DNA of 64,000 nucleotides from UBA721 sp002705165 (GTDB lineage Bacteria > Planctomycetota > Planctomycetia > Pirellulales > Pirellulaceae): positions 496,001 to 560,000 of the forward strand of contig JBJLEF010000008.1 of NCBI GenBank assembly GCA_045565995.1, in the 5' to 3' direction. The position numbers and the translations under genes were made by a program. Of this stretch, positions 9,049 to 17,820 are shown piece by piece (position 1 is the first letter of the stretch; each line of letters opens with the position of its first letter). The notes below the pieces were generated by a model. It ran no database searches and was not told the origin of the DNA. It saw nothing but the letters and a program-made list of their open reading frames with translations.

Positions 9049-9753
9049 TTACTCGCTGGCTTCTTCTTCCGCTGGAGCTTCTTCCGCTACTGCTTCTTCC
9101 GCTGCTGCTTCTTCCGCTGGAGCTTCTTCCGCTGCTGCTTCTTCCGCTGCTGCTTCTTCCGCTGCTGCTGCTTCCGCTGCTGCTTCTTCCGCTGGAGCTT
9201 CTTCCGCTGCTGCTTCTTCCGCTGGAGCTTCTTCCGCTGGAGCTTCTTCCGCTGCTGCTTCTTCCGCTGCTGCTTCTTCCGCTGCTGCTTCTTCCGCTGG
9301 AGCTTCTTCCGCTGCTGCTTCTTCCGCTGCTGCTTCTTCCGCTGCTGCTTCTTCCGCTGCTGCTTCTTCCGCTGGAGCTTCTTCCGCTACTGCTTCTTCC
9401 GCCGCTTCCGGCTCATCAAAAGTAGGCAATGCTTCCGGTGGTGGAGCGGTTGGCTTATTAGCTGAAACTCGGGCAAATGCTTCTGCCTGAACTTCCAGGT
9501 GAGTTCCTTCCGGACCGTACTTAGCGATAAGCACTTTCACCTTTTCCGTTGGCAGCGCACCTACGCTTAGCCAATAAGCTACACGCTCATTGTTCAGTTT
9601 TACACGAGCATCTTTTTCAGATACCATCGGATCGTAATATCCAAGACGCTCGATTGCTTTACCATTTCGTGGGCTACGACTATCCATTGCACAAACGCGA
9701 TAGAAAGGTCGGTGAGTACGGCCCATTCGTTTCAGTCGAATTCGAACTGCCAC
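9049..9753 (-). CDS. rpsP: 30S ribosomal protein S16 with long acidic AEEA-repeat tail
   Basis: The start is a GTG at 9753 preceded by GGAGG at the ideal distance; the frame upstream of it is spurious. Residues 1 to about 85 are a standard S16 (AVRIRLKRMGRTHRPFYRV, DSRSPRNGKAIERLGYYDP, LSVGALPTEKV). After a linker (SANKPTAPPPEALP), about 115 residues consist of some 22 tandem AEEAx pentapeptides (x = A, P or V; one unit is AEAAA), ending in EEEASE. Normal S16 is 80-100 residues, so this one (234) is more than doubled by an extremely acidic, probably helical or disordered tail. It is the second gene of the ffh operon. The core identity is certain; the role of the tail is unknown. Confidence 0.95.
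   Translation of the reverse strand: MAVRIRLKRMGRTHRPFYRVCAMDSRSPRNGKAIERLGYYDPMVSEKDARVKLNNERVAYWLSVGALPTEKVKVLIAKYGPEGTHLEVQAEAFARVSANKPTAPPPEALPTFDEPEAAEEAVAEEAPAEEAAAEEAAAEEAAAEEAAAEEAPAEEAAAEEAAAEEAAAEEAPAEEAPAEEAAAEEAPAEEAAAEAAAAEEAAAEEAAAEEAPAEEAAAEEAVAEEAPAEEEASE
9061..9405 (-). repeat. 15-bp tandem repeat array inside rpsP
   Basis: About 22 imperfect copies of a 15-base unit (on the + strand GCTGCTGCTTCTTCC, with GCTGGAGCTTCTTCC and GCTACTGCTTCTTCC variants). Each encodes AEEAA, AEEAP or AEEAV on the minus strand. Because the unit is a multiple of three and free of stops, all three opposite-strand frames are also open here; these are shadows. Confidence 0.95.
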
Positions 9754-9883
9754 GATTCCTCCTTTTGGGGTTTCTCTCAAATTGAAGCAACAACGGGCTG
9801 CCTCTATCAACTAATTAGTTTCGTAATGTATTTTCAAAAAACGCTCCGGTCATCTAACAGATTCCCGGCCAAGCACTCGCTTA

Positions 9884-11356
9884 CTATCGTCGCCGGCGAC
9901 GAGCCTGTTTGAGTAACTTTTCCCGTTCTTTTCGATTATTTCGTTTGTCTTTTGAAGACAGTCGAGTTCCAGTGGATTTCTTGGTTTTCTGGACTCCACC
10001 TAATGGATTAGTCATCGCACTATCCTGCAATTCCCGCACCGCTTTCAGGCGTTCCCGCATACCTTTGCCGGCCATTCCCTCCATCATCGGTTTCATCTGC
10101 TCATACTGCTTGATGAGTTGGGTAACTTCGTTACCTTGAACTCCAGCACCCTGTGCGATACGATTCCGACGACTTCCTGAAATCACTGACGGGTCGCGTC
10201 GTTCGTCGAGTGTCATCGAGTTGATAATACCGACTGTCCGACGAATCCCTCCTTCGGTCTCTTCCTCCTCCATCAACTGGTTCATCTCAGCCATCGGACC
10301 TCCCAGCATGCCAAGCATTCGCTTCACTAAGCCGGGCTGAGCCATACTGGCCAGCTGTGTCTTAAAGTCATCGAGCGTGAACTGCCCCTTTTGGAGCTTT
10401 TCCTCAAGTTCCGCCTGTTGTTTTTCGTCGACAACCTGCCGAGCCACATCCACAAGCCCGAGAATATCTCCCAGCCCAAGGATTCGGCCTGCCATCCCTT
10501 CTGGTCGGAAAGGCTCCAGCGAATCAAGGTGTTCACCCGTTCCGATGAACTTGATCGGCACACCAGTTACGGATCTTACTGACAGCAACGCTCCACCACG
10601 AGCATCACCATCAAGCTTGGTCATGATCACTCCATCCAATTCCAACGCTTCGTTAAAAGCCTTGGCACTGTTGACTGCATCCTGACCGGTCATACCGTCC
10701 ACAACCAGGAAGACCTGATGTGGTTGCACTTTGCGATCGATATTGACCAACTGAGCCATCAACTCTTCGTCAATAGCCAGACGACCTGCAGTATCCAGGA
10801 TGACGACATTAGCGCCATTCGCTTTCGCCTGCTTCACTCCGTTCTGACAAACCTTTACCGGATCAGTTGAATCCGCTTCCGAATAAACGGGAATGTCCAA
10901 CTGTTCACCCAATACGTGCAACTGCTGCACAGCCGCCGCACGCTGAAGGTCAGCCGCGACTAGCATCGGTTTGCCACCGGATTCCCGAATCAGTCGAGCC
11001 AGCTTTCCCGTGGTCGTGGTTTTACCAGACCCCTGAAGACCACAAAGCATGATGATATTAACATCGCGATCTAAGGAAAGTGCTGAATCTTCTACTCCAA
11101 GAATTTGGATCAGCTCGTCACGAACGATTCCAATGACCTGTTCACTGGGATCGAGCGATAACAGTACTTTTTCTCCTAATGCTTTTTCCGTGACGTTGCC
11201 CATAAAGGACTGCACCACGTCATAGCTAACGTCCGCTTCAAGTAGTGACTGCTCCACCTCCTTCAGACCTTCTCGCATATTAGCTTCAGTCAATCGCCCT
11301 TTGCCACTAAGTGACTTGATGGCGCCCTGAAGGCCTTCGGAAAGTCTTTCAAACAT
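9884..11356 (-). CDS. ffh: Signal recognition particle protein Ffh (SRP54)
   Basis: GTPase that binds 4.5S RNA and signal sequences and delivers ribosomes to FtsY. 490 residues. The N domain is the first ~90 residues. The G domain has the P-loop GLQGSGKTTTTGKLA, DLQRAAA, VVILDTAGR and IMTKLDGDARGG. The C-terminal methionine-rich M domain includes MAQPGLVKRMLGM and the RNA-binding part with SGSRRNRIAQGAG, followed by a basic tail (KEREKLLKQARRRRR). It is the promoter-proximal gene of ffh-rpsP-trmD-rplS-yraN. Confidence 0.97.
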   Translation of the reverse strand: MFERLSEGLQGAIKSLSGKGRLTEANMREGLKEVEQSLLEADVSYDVVQSFMGNVTEKALGEKVLLSLDPSEQVIGIVRDELIQILGVEDSALSLDRDVNIIMLCGLQGSGKTTTTGKLARLIRESGGKPMLVAADLQRAAAVQQLHVLGEQLDIPVYSEADSTDPVKVCQNGVKQAKANGANVVILDTAGRLAIDEELMAQLVNIDRKVQPHQVFLVVDGMTGQDAVNSAKAFNEALELDGVIMTKLDGDARGGALLSVRSVTGVPIKFIGTGEHLDSLEPFRPEGMAGRILGLGDILGLVDVARQVVDEKQQAELEEKLQKGQFTLDDFKTQLASMAQPGLVKRMLGMLGGPMAEMNQLMEEEETEGGIRRTVGIINSMTLDERRDPSVISGSRRNRIAQGAGVQGNEVTQLIKQYEQMKPMMEGMAGKGMRERLKAVRELQDSAMTNPLGGVQKTKKSTGTRLSSKDKRNNRKEREKLLKQARRRRR

Positions 11357-11694
11357 GAATTAGTCCTATTACACTTGTGCAGTGAATACAAAATCACTGA
11401 CTACGCATACAAATAACTGCGTGCGCATTGCGTACGTCCCTAGCCACGCGGAAATAGGAGTAAACACTACCGTGCCACGTAACTATAGGGGAAACTCGTA
11501 TTCTACAATCGAAACTAAAACCTTGTAAATGATGAGAATACGAAAAAAGCCGGCTTTCGCCGGCTAAAGTCGTCTTGTTTTACCGTTTTTAAGACTCCTA
11601 ATCCCCGCCAACCTACATGCCGAGATCAACCTTTTCAACTAATCGAAGCAAGGATACCATCAGAAAAACTTATGCCCTTCACCGATAAGGCCAT
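11357..11694. other. Intergenic region: ffh promoter side and terminator of the NHL gene
   Basis: 338 bases without a gene. The left part must contain the ffh operon promoter. The right part contains a canonical rho-independent terminator (11543-11568) for the thioredoxin/NHL gene transcribed from the right. No small ORF looks real. Confidence 0.7.
11543..11565 (-). terminator. Rho-independent terminator
   Basis: On the minus strand AGCCGGC-GAAA-GCCGGCT, a perfect 7-bp stem closed by a GNRA-type tetraloop, is followed directly by a run of six T. It lies about 130 bases downstream of the stop of the thioredoxin/NHL gene and insulates that gene from the ffh operon. Confidence 0.9.
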
Positions 11695-13488
11695 TTACTT
11701 AGCCTCAATCACGGGCTCCAAACCAATAAAGGCCATGGTTCCAACCTGCTTGCTCTCCAAATCGATTGTCCGAATTAAGTGATTATTCGTATCAGCAATA
11801 TACAAGGTATTACCGATTTTCGAGAGGCCCGATGGTTCATCAAATTCCCCGCGACCTTGATCTGAAGCACCTGAATCTCCCGAACCTGCAACCGTTTGAG
11901 TTTCTCCCGACTTCGCGTCCACCACCTTGATTTTGTTGTTATAGGTATCCGCGATATAGATCTTACCGGCATCATAATGAACCCCTAACACATGCTGCAG
12001 CAATACTTCACTCTTCTTCCCATCCTTATCCCCGAACTTGAACAAACGACCATTTGGTAATTCCGAAGTACCCACGACGGTGATCACTTTCTTCGTTTGA
12101 TCAAACGGTACACCACGAACCGAACTACCTTCACTATCAGCGACGTAAATATACTCGCCATCAGAAGTCAGACCTGAAGGTTGGGCAAATGAACTGGCAC
12201 CTGCAGCATATGGGACTTTGGGTAGTAAAGGACCATCCACGATGTCTTCACGAGCGTTACCGGCATAAGGCCCAATACGTGATTCATCCAAAGGCATAAT
12301 CCAGATTTGATGCGGTCCGGCCATCGCGATATACAAATTGTCTTCGTGAACCCAAAGCGCCCAGGGACTATTGATAGGAGTCTTTTTGGGAGCGCCAAAC
12401 CACGGACCTGTCTGTTTCGTCTGTGTAACTCCCGGGAATGATTGTTGAAAGGTAGCCTGACGACCTATGCCGGCAACCGTACTTACTGTCTTACTGACGA
12501 GATCCACTTTACGAATCATATGATTCTCAACATCTGCCACATAAAGGGTGTTATCGTACAAAGCCAAACCCTGAGGATGATCAAAAGAGGCTGAGGCAAA
12601 ATCGCCATCTGATCGTCCGACCTGCCCCGAACCAATCACCTCTTTAACATTTCCTTCGGTATCAGAAATAACGATTCGGTTGTGACTACTATCAGTGATG
12701 TAAAGTAAACCGTTCGCTTGATCAGCCAATACCTTGCCAGGATACTTCAACTGCGTTGGTTCTTCTTCATACCTCTCCAACTCAAACTCAATCGGAGTCT
12801 TATCCAGCAGTTTAGTTTTTTCATAGTACGGGATGCTATTCTTAAAGAACCCATCAAGAGATTCAAAGTCGATTTCACCGCGGTTAATCGCCACGAAGAA
12901 TCCTTCTGGATCGATCACCGTCAACGTCGGCCAGCTATTTACTCCAAACGAATTCCAAAGGAAGTGATCATGATCGTTCACAACGGGGTGTCGAATATCG
13001 TGACGCAAAATCGCATCACGAATATTCTCCGTATCCTTCTCTTCTTCAAACTTCGCGGAATGCACTCCGATGACAACGATCTCATTCGGGTATTTCTCTT
13101 CCAGTTTCTTAAGTACCGGAAGGATGTGATGACAGTTGATACAGCAATACGTCCAGAAGTCGAGAACGACGAATTTACCTCGCAGTTTCTTTAGCGTCAG
13201 TGGATCGGTGTTAAGCCACTCGACCTTGCCAGACTTTTTAGCGAACGGTTCACCTGGAATTGGAATACGACGGCTAAAGGGATTTTTGTCCTGTAGGGCT
13301 ACGGTTTGCAAAGCTACTTCCGCGCCATCCACTTCTGCTTTTTCAGTCACACTCACCACAAGATTATTCAGCTGAGCTACCGAGGACGGTTGCTCCTGCT
13401 TTACTGCCGTAGACGAATCATCACCACAACCAACGAAAACGAATGCTGCTATACAACAAACCAAAGCACCAAAACTACGCAACCGCAT
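11695..13488 (-). CDS. NHLRC2-like lipoprotein: thioredoxin-like domain plus NHL beta-propeller
   Basis: About 597 residues from ATG 13488. The N-terminus is a lipoprotein signal with lipobox VFVGC. Residues ~70-215 are a TlpA/thioredoxin-like fold with the variant redox motif CCINC (in DFWTYCCINCHHILPVL) and the cis-Pro region NSWPTLTVID. The rest is a beta-propeller of NHL repeats (LADQANGLLYITDSSHNRI, FDHPQGLALYDNTLYVADVENHMI, FDEPSGLSKIGNTLYIADTNNHLI). The same thioredoxin+NHL order and CCINC motif occur in NHLRC2 of animals and relatives in bacteria. A role in extracytoplasmic redox chemistry is plausible; the partner is unknown. Transcription ends at the hairpin at 11543-11565. Confidence 0.88.
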   Translation of the reverse strand: MRLRSFGALVCCIAAFVFVGCGDDSSTAVKQEQPSSVAQLNNLVVSVTEKAEVDGAEVALQTVALQDKNPFSRRIPIPGEPFAKKSGKVEWLNTDPLTLKKLRGKFVVLDFWTYCCINCHHILPVLKKLEEKYPNEIVVIGVHSAKFEEEKDTENIRDAILRHDIRHPVVNDHDHFLWNSFGVNSWPTLTVIDPEGFFVAINRGEIDFESLDGFFKNSIPYYEKTKLLDKTPIEFELERYEEEPTQLKYPGKVLADQANGLLYITDSSHNRIVISDTEGNVKEVIGSGQVGRSDGDFASASFDHPQGLALYDNTLYVADVENHMIRKVDLVSKTVSTVAGIGRQATFQQSFPGVTQTKQTGPWFGAPKKTPINSPWALWVHEDNLYIAMAGPHQIWIMPLDESRIGPYAGNAREDIVDGPLLPKVPYAAGASSFAQPSGLTSDGEYIYVADSEGSSVRGVPFDQTKKVITVVGTSELPNGRLFKFGDKDGKKSEVLLQHVLGVHYDAGKIYIADTYNNKIKVVDAKSGETQTVAGSGDSGASDQGRGEFDEPSGLSKIGNTLYIADTNNHLIRTIDLESKQVGTMAFIGLEPVIEAK

Positions 13489-13732
13489 CAAATCGATCCT
13501 CTATTCCAAATCAGTCTGTTTAAATTTCGTGTCACTACAAACGACTGCCGTGACAAAGTGACCCAAAGTTCTCTTCTCCTTCGGTCGTTCGATTATATCC
13601 CATTGGATGAATCGTGACCAACTTCGATCGCTCACTCTGGGCACCAACCTGATACCAATCAAGGACTTTTTTTAATTTGAATCATTAAACATGTAAAATT
13701 GGTAAGATGGATGACTTGATTCTGAAACCAAC

Positions 13733-14779
13733 TTGCCTATTCCAAATGGTGTGCCGTTGCGAACGCTACTAAATTCTCTCCTCAATTTTCGATCCAGATC
13801 AGTCATCACCCAACTTCTGATACTCGTTGTCTTTCAGTCATTGCCTGACGCCTTGGTAGCTCAGGAGTGGGCGAAGAAAATGTTTGCGACGCTAGAACAT
13901 GACTTTGGTACTGTTGCCAAAGATTCGATGCAGGAATTCCGCTTTGAGTTTACGAACCTTTACAAAGAAGACCTGCATATTTCCGGGGTCCGAGCAAGTT
14001 GTGGATGTACCATTCCCACGGCGGAACAAGACATCGTCAAAACTTTTGAGAAAGGGACGATCCTCGCGACTTACAACACAAAAGCCTTTGCCGGAGCACG
14101 GGGTGCCACAGTTACAGTCACTTTTGATAAACCCTATTTCGCGGAAGTACAACTTCAGGTCAATGGTTTCATTCGTACGGACCTTTCCTTTTCACCGTCG
14201 AGTCTTGGATTCGGCGAATTTTCACTGAAAGACAAACCGAAACTCGAGTTTAGCGTCTCGCATGCCGGCAGCAGTGACTGGATGATTACTGATGTTCGAA
14301 GCAAGCATGCTTATTACGAAGTCGAAATTCTGGAACGCACTCAACTGGCCAGTCAGGTCGGATACACAATGGCTGTGCAGCTAAAAGACAACATCCCTGT
14401 CGGATATCTACAGGACAATCTGATCATTGTTACCAACGACGTAACGAATCAGGAAATTAAATTACCCATCACCGGTAAGGTCTCAGCTCCGGTTACGCTA
14501 AGCCCCGCGTCATTACTGCTGGGAATCACCAGCCCTGAAACGGAAATCAACAAACGATTAATTCTACGAGCCGACGAACCATTCACGATCGAATCGCTCA
14601 CCTGTGACTATCCGGGAGTCCGTTTCAAGCTGAGTAACGAAGCGAAGAAGATTCATATCGTACCGGTAACCTTTATCGCCGGTCTGTCTCCTCAAAAGAT
14701 CCAGGCTACGATCACAGCCAAAGTCAATCTCAATGGTGAACTGACTCTTCAATGTCCGCTGAGTGCTACTGTCGAGTAG
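13733..14779 (+). CDS. DUF1573 domain-containing secreted protein
   Basis: 348 residues with an N-terminal signal/hydrophobic segment ending near ALVAQ. The DUF1573 signature follows at about residues 52-140: LEHDFGTVAKDSMQEFRFEFTN and VRASCGCTIP. Further Ig-like beta-rich segments repeat to the C-terminus (ASH/MSP-like folds, with LGFGEFSLKDKP and LTLSPASLLLGITS). The family is widespread in Planctomycetota and Bacteroidota and has no established function. The start is uncertain: TTG 13733 follows an in-frame stop 21 bases upstream and has no clear ribosome site; GTG 13751 is the alternative. It is divergent from the NHL gene. Confidence 0.82.
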   Translation: MPIPNGVPLRTLLNSLLNFRSRSVITQLLILVVFQSLPDALVAQEWAKKMFATLEHDFGTVAKDSMQEFRFEFTNLYKEDLHISGVRASCGCTIPTAEQDIVKTFEKGTILATYNTKAFAGARGATVTVTFDKPYFAEVQLQVNGFIRTDLSFSPSSLGFGEFSLKDKPKLEFSVSHAGSSDWMITDVRSKHAYYEVEILERTQLASQVGYTMAVQLKDNIPVGYLQDNLIIVTNDVTNQEIKLPITGKVSAPVTLSPASLLLGITSPETEINKRLILRADEPFTIESLTCDYPGVRFKLSNEAKKIHIVPVTFIAGLSPQKIQATITAKVNLNGELTLQCPLSATVE

Positions 14780-14822
14780 GCGATTGCCAGACAGCAAAAC
14801 TGATCTGGCCGGTTTTGTCGTA

Positions 14823-16367
14823 TTATCGGGGAATACCGCGTTCCAACTCTCGCATCACAGCCAGTACCTTATGTTCCTGCCAGGGCAGGCTGGATACCTG
14901 CACACCGACCGGCAGTCCGGCACTTCCGGCTTCGGTAGAAATAGCTTTTTTTATCACGCCATCTCGATTGGGTTCACGCGCAGATTCTTCACCCTTTTGT
15001 ATAAATGACCAGGGAATCATTCCACCGGGACCACCGACGAGATTCTGCAGCATGGCATGACTACCGGCGGGTAATAAATCAATACCATCATCATGACACA
15101 TCGCAGGCAAGGCAAAGCAGGGGCTCAATATCACATCTAACCGCTGCCGCTCAAAGGCCTGTGTAAACTTCCGTCGATATTTGTTGATCGCATCGATCAA
15201 CAACCAATAATGGCTGGCGCTCAGTCGACGTCCAGCACCGACCATCACGGATTGGTATTTTTGCCCCAGAAGCTTCAACAACCAGGCAAGCCCCGGTCGT
15301 AACCAGCCGGGAATCCGAGCCGCCAGTATTAGCTTTCTGAAGGCCCCATGTAATCGACTTCCTTTCAGCACGTACCTAGCCTGAAATCCACCGTCCGCGG
15401 ACATTGCTCCTACGTATAACCGAAACATCCATTCTGCATCAGGCACGCTGAACGATTCGACAACAGCCCCCTGGGACTCCAAATAGGTGGCCGCTTCCCG
15501 AATCGATCTGGAAATTCCAGGTGACGGCTGAAAGAATCCATCATCTTCCACAATCCCGATCCGCATCCCTTCCATCGTGCGCGGAATCTTCTGCATACTA
15601 ACTGGCGACTGCTCAAGCGTGTTGACAGTCGCGACGTCACCCGCCATGACACCTAGCATACATTCCAGATCAGCTACACAATGGCCCATGGGCCCCGGTT
15701 GAGCGAGCATTGCTTCCATGCCCCGAAAATTTCCTCGGGAGCCACGACGCGTGAGCAGACCATTGGTCGGTTTAAATGAAAAGATCCCGGTAAAGTGAGC
15801 CGGCACCCGCAAACTGCCTCCCAAGTCATTTCCCAATCCAAGATAAGATCCCCCCGCAGCCAAAATAGCAGCTTCACCTCCGGAACTTCCGCCCGGTGTT
15901 CTTTCTGGGTTCCACGGATTGAGGGAACGCCCATAGACGGGATTAACGCACTCATGCCACAGCATCATCTGTGGAATATTTGTCTTACCTAACACAACAG
16001 CTCCTGCATCCTTGAGCCGTCTAACCATCACACCATCTTCTTCGGACTGACGTTTTCTAAGCCCATCAACTCCAAGACAACAATCCGTATCAGCTACAAA
16101 GAAACATTCCTTAATCGTCATCGGAACACCATGCAAAGGCCCAAGATACTCCCCTCGCAAGGCCAATACATCCAATCGTTTAGCATCGACTAAAGCCTGC
16201 TCAAACAACGGAATGACCACCGCATTGATTTCAGAATTGACCTCTTTAATTCGTTCGATACATTGCCGCGTTAACTCTTCAGAAGTGATTTCACCTCGCC
16301 GTATTCTTTCCGCCGCCTGGACAGCACTTATATTTCCAGATTTCAACAGAGAAGATGGGGTATTCAT
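14823..16367 (-). CDS. Amidase-signature family hydrolase
   Basis: 514 residues. The amidase signature core is intact: the catalytic lysine is Lys86 (GVPMTIKE), the bridging cis-serine lies in GGSSGGEAA (about 161-162) and the nucleophile is Ser185 (NDLGGSLRVPA). No signal peptide is visible, so it is probably cytoplasmic. It resembles FAAH-like or GatA-like amidases, but there is no gatB/gatC nearby and the C-terminal part (two hydrophobic stretches around residues 345-365) is unlike GatA, so a free amidase is favoured. Substrate unknown. It starts 28 bases after the zinc-ribbon gene, suggesting one transcript. Confidence 0.87.
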   Translation of the reverse strand: MNTPSSLLKSGNISAVQAAERIRRGEITSEELTRQCIERIKEVNSEINAVVIPLFEQALVDAKRLDVLALRGEYLGPLHGVPMTIKECFFVADTDCCLGVDGLRKRQSEEDGVMVRRLKDAGAVVLGKTNIPQMMLWHECVNPVYGRSLNPWNPERTPGGSSGGEAAILAAGGSYLGLGNDLGGSLRVPAHFTGIFSFKPTNGLLTRRGSRGNFRGMEAMLAQPGPMGHCVADLECMLGVMAGDVATVNTLEQSPVSMQKIPRTMEGMRIGIVEDDGFFQPSPGISRSIREAATYLESQGAVVESFSVPDAEWMFRLYVGAMSADGGFQARYVLKGSRLHGAFRKLILAARIPGWLRPGLAWLLKLLGQKYQSVMVGAGRRLSASHYWLLIDAINKYRRKFTQAFERQRLDVILSPCFALPAMCHDDGIDLLPAGSHAMLQNLVGGPGGMIPWSFIQKGEESAREPNRDGVIKKAISTEAGSAGLPVGVQVSSLPWQEHKVLAVMRELERGIPR

Positions 16368-16395
16368 GAACGTTCTACTTAGGGTTCCCCGGTAC

Positions 16396-17727
16396 TTACT
16401 GTGGCGTATCGGCCTGTGGCGTATCGGCTAAAGGTACTGCCGCACCAAAGATAATCACTAACTCTTCCGTACCCAAATAATTCTTAACATCCCGACGAGG
16501 GCGACGTATGAGACTCCCCAACACGAGACTGGAAGCATCATCCTGAATAGGTTTTGCAATCTCCGGGGAATACAGCAAAGGTAATTCAACCTGAGCACCA
16601 TCCAACTTCACGGTCAATCGTTGATAGCCACTGATCGACTCTTGCTCACCGACACTGCGAGCGGTGAACAACACGCCCTCACGAGGACTGAGACGAGTCT
16701 GAAGGCCTTTCTCGAATTCGTTATTGATTAAAGTCATTATTTCCGAACGCGCTGACAATTCCTGAAAGAACAAATAAGCCCGGGAGGCCCCGTCAAAACT
16801 TTCGTTCATATCCGGATCCTGATAAGTAATGCCGGATGCTAACTGCCCTAAGGAAAGAAATAACTCCTTACTTTCGACCTGACGCAAATTGTCACTCGCG
16901 TCTTCCTCAAGATCATCCCATTGCTTGAGGCTTGCCTGAGCTTGCTCAAACATATTGTCGATAACGACCGTTTGAAACACAAAGGACTCACGAATGTAAT
17001 CCGTGGGTGACAAGGGTGCCGGCCCTGTCGGTTTTGGCTGGGCAGCGATCTCATCAATCGTTGGATTCTGACTATCTCCTGTCTGCACTTCGCTACCAAA
17101 CGGATTTCCTGAATCAAGACCACTGCCCAACTGCACTTCGTCCATCGGGCCAACGTTAAATCCAGTATTTGGCTGTAGAGGGTTAGTTAGCGGACGATGT
17201 TCATCTTCTTCCGCGGCTTCCACGCCCTTACCTTCCTCACCGGAACCATTCTTATTCAGCGACTCCGGCACAATTGACTGCAAAAAGCTAAGTGACGCTT
17301 CTGCATAAATCTTTTCACCAATCCCGATCGGATCTCTTGGCTCTTCCGGTACGTGCCAGAGCACCAACTGAGCAAGTGGAAGTGCCAATGCTCCACCCAA
17401 AAACACCTGAAGAACTGTCTTAATCGGTGAGCCTCCCGAGGAACGGGTCAGTACCGCACGATCTGCGACCGATCGTGAAGGCGCAGCCTCTTCGTCAAAG
17501 GCGAACGCGGCAGGACTAGATGATTCTTCCTGCACGGGAGCCATCTCGAGTTCAGAATCATTCTGCTCGTGCGGATCCGATAAAACCTTTAATTCCGGAG
17601 GAAGTAAGTCTTTAAACACCGACAATTCATACTCAGCGTCACACAAAGGGCATTGCACTCTGGCTTGTGCACTGGCTGACGGAACCGAAACTTCTTCCTG
17701 ACACTCCGGACATTTGGCTATTGCCAT
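16396..17727 (-). CDS. Zinc-ribbon membrane protein of unknown function
   Basis: 443 residues. The N-terminus holds a probable zinc ribbon (CPEC at 6-9 and CPLC around 27-30), as in many planctomycete proteins that begin with a CPxC..CPxC module. A single hydrophobic segment lies near residues 100-125 (TVLQVFLGGALALPLAQLVL), after which comes an acidic region rich in Pro/Asn/Gly. The C-terminal half (from ~240) is a soluble domain I do not recognise. The last residues are a duplicated ADTPQ encoded by a 15-bp repeat. Likely a cytoplasmic zinc-binding head with a membrane anchor. It is probably co-transcribed with the downstream amidase. Confidence 0.7.
   Translation of the reverse strand: MAIAKCPECQEEVSVPSASAQARVQCPLCDAEYELSVFKDLLPPELKVLSDPHEQNDSELEMAPVQEESSSPAAFAFDEEAAPSRSVADRAVLTRSSGGSPIKTVLQVFLGGALALPLAQLVLWHVPEEPRDPIGIGEKIYAEASLSFLQSIVPESLNKNGSGEEGKGVEAAEEDEHRPLTNPLQPNTGFNVGPMDEVQLGSGLDSGNPFGSEVQTGDSQNPTIDEIAAQPKPTGPAPLSPTDYIRESFVFQTVVIDNMFEQAQASLKQWDDLEEDASDNLRQVESKELFLSLGQLASGITYQDPDMNESFDGASRAYLFFQELSARSEIMTLINNEFEKGLQTRLSPREGVLFTARSVGEQESISGYQRLTVKLDGAQVELPLLYSPEIAKPIQDDASSLVLGSLIRRPRRDVKNYLGTEELVIIFGAAVPLADTPQADTPQ
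16399..16428 (-). repeat. 15-bp exact tandem duplication at a gene end
   Basis: CTGTGGCGTATCGGC occurs twice back to back (16399-16413 and 16414-16428), immediately before the stop codon. It encodes ADTPQ-ADTPQ in frame, so it only lengthens the C-terminus of the zinc-ribbon protein by five residues. Probably a recent slippage event. Confidence 0.9.
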
Positions 17728-17820
17728 ATGGGGTCTCCCTAATCCCTAGCGGAACAATCTCATCTTCTCTGTTAACTGGAACCATTCTATGCAAATAGCA
17801 AGACACAGGCCAATGCAAGA

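Noticed and set aside
9061..9405. Possible CRISPR-like repeat array
   Set aside because: Units are contiguous 15-mers with no spacers and code for a regular peptide repeat.
8741..9490. Three long open frames on the plus strand (about 250, 165 and 135 codons) across the rpsP repeat
   Set aside because: They are produced by the stop-free 15-bp repeat of rpsP read on the opposite strand; the products are monotonous Ala/Ser, Phe/Arg/Cys and Leu/Pro repeats without any domain.
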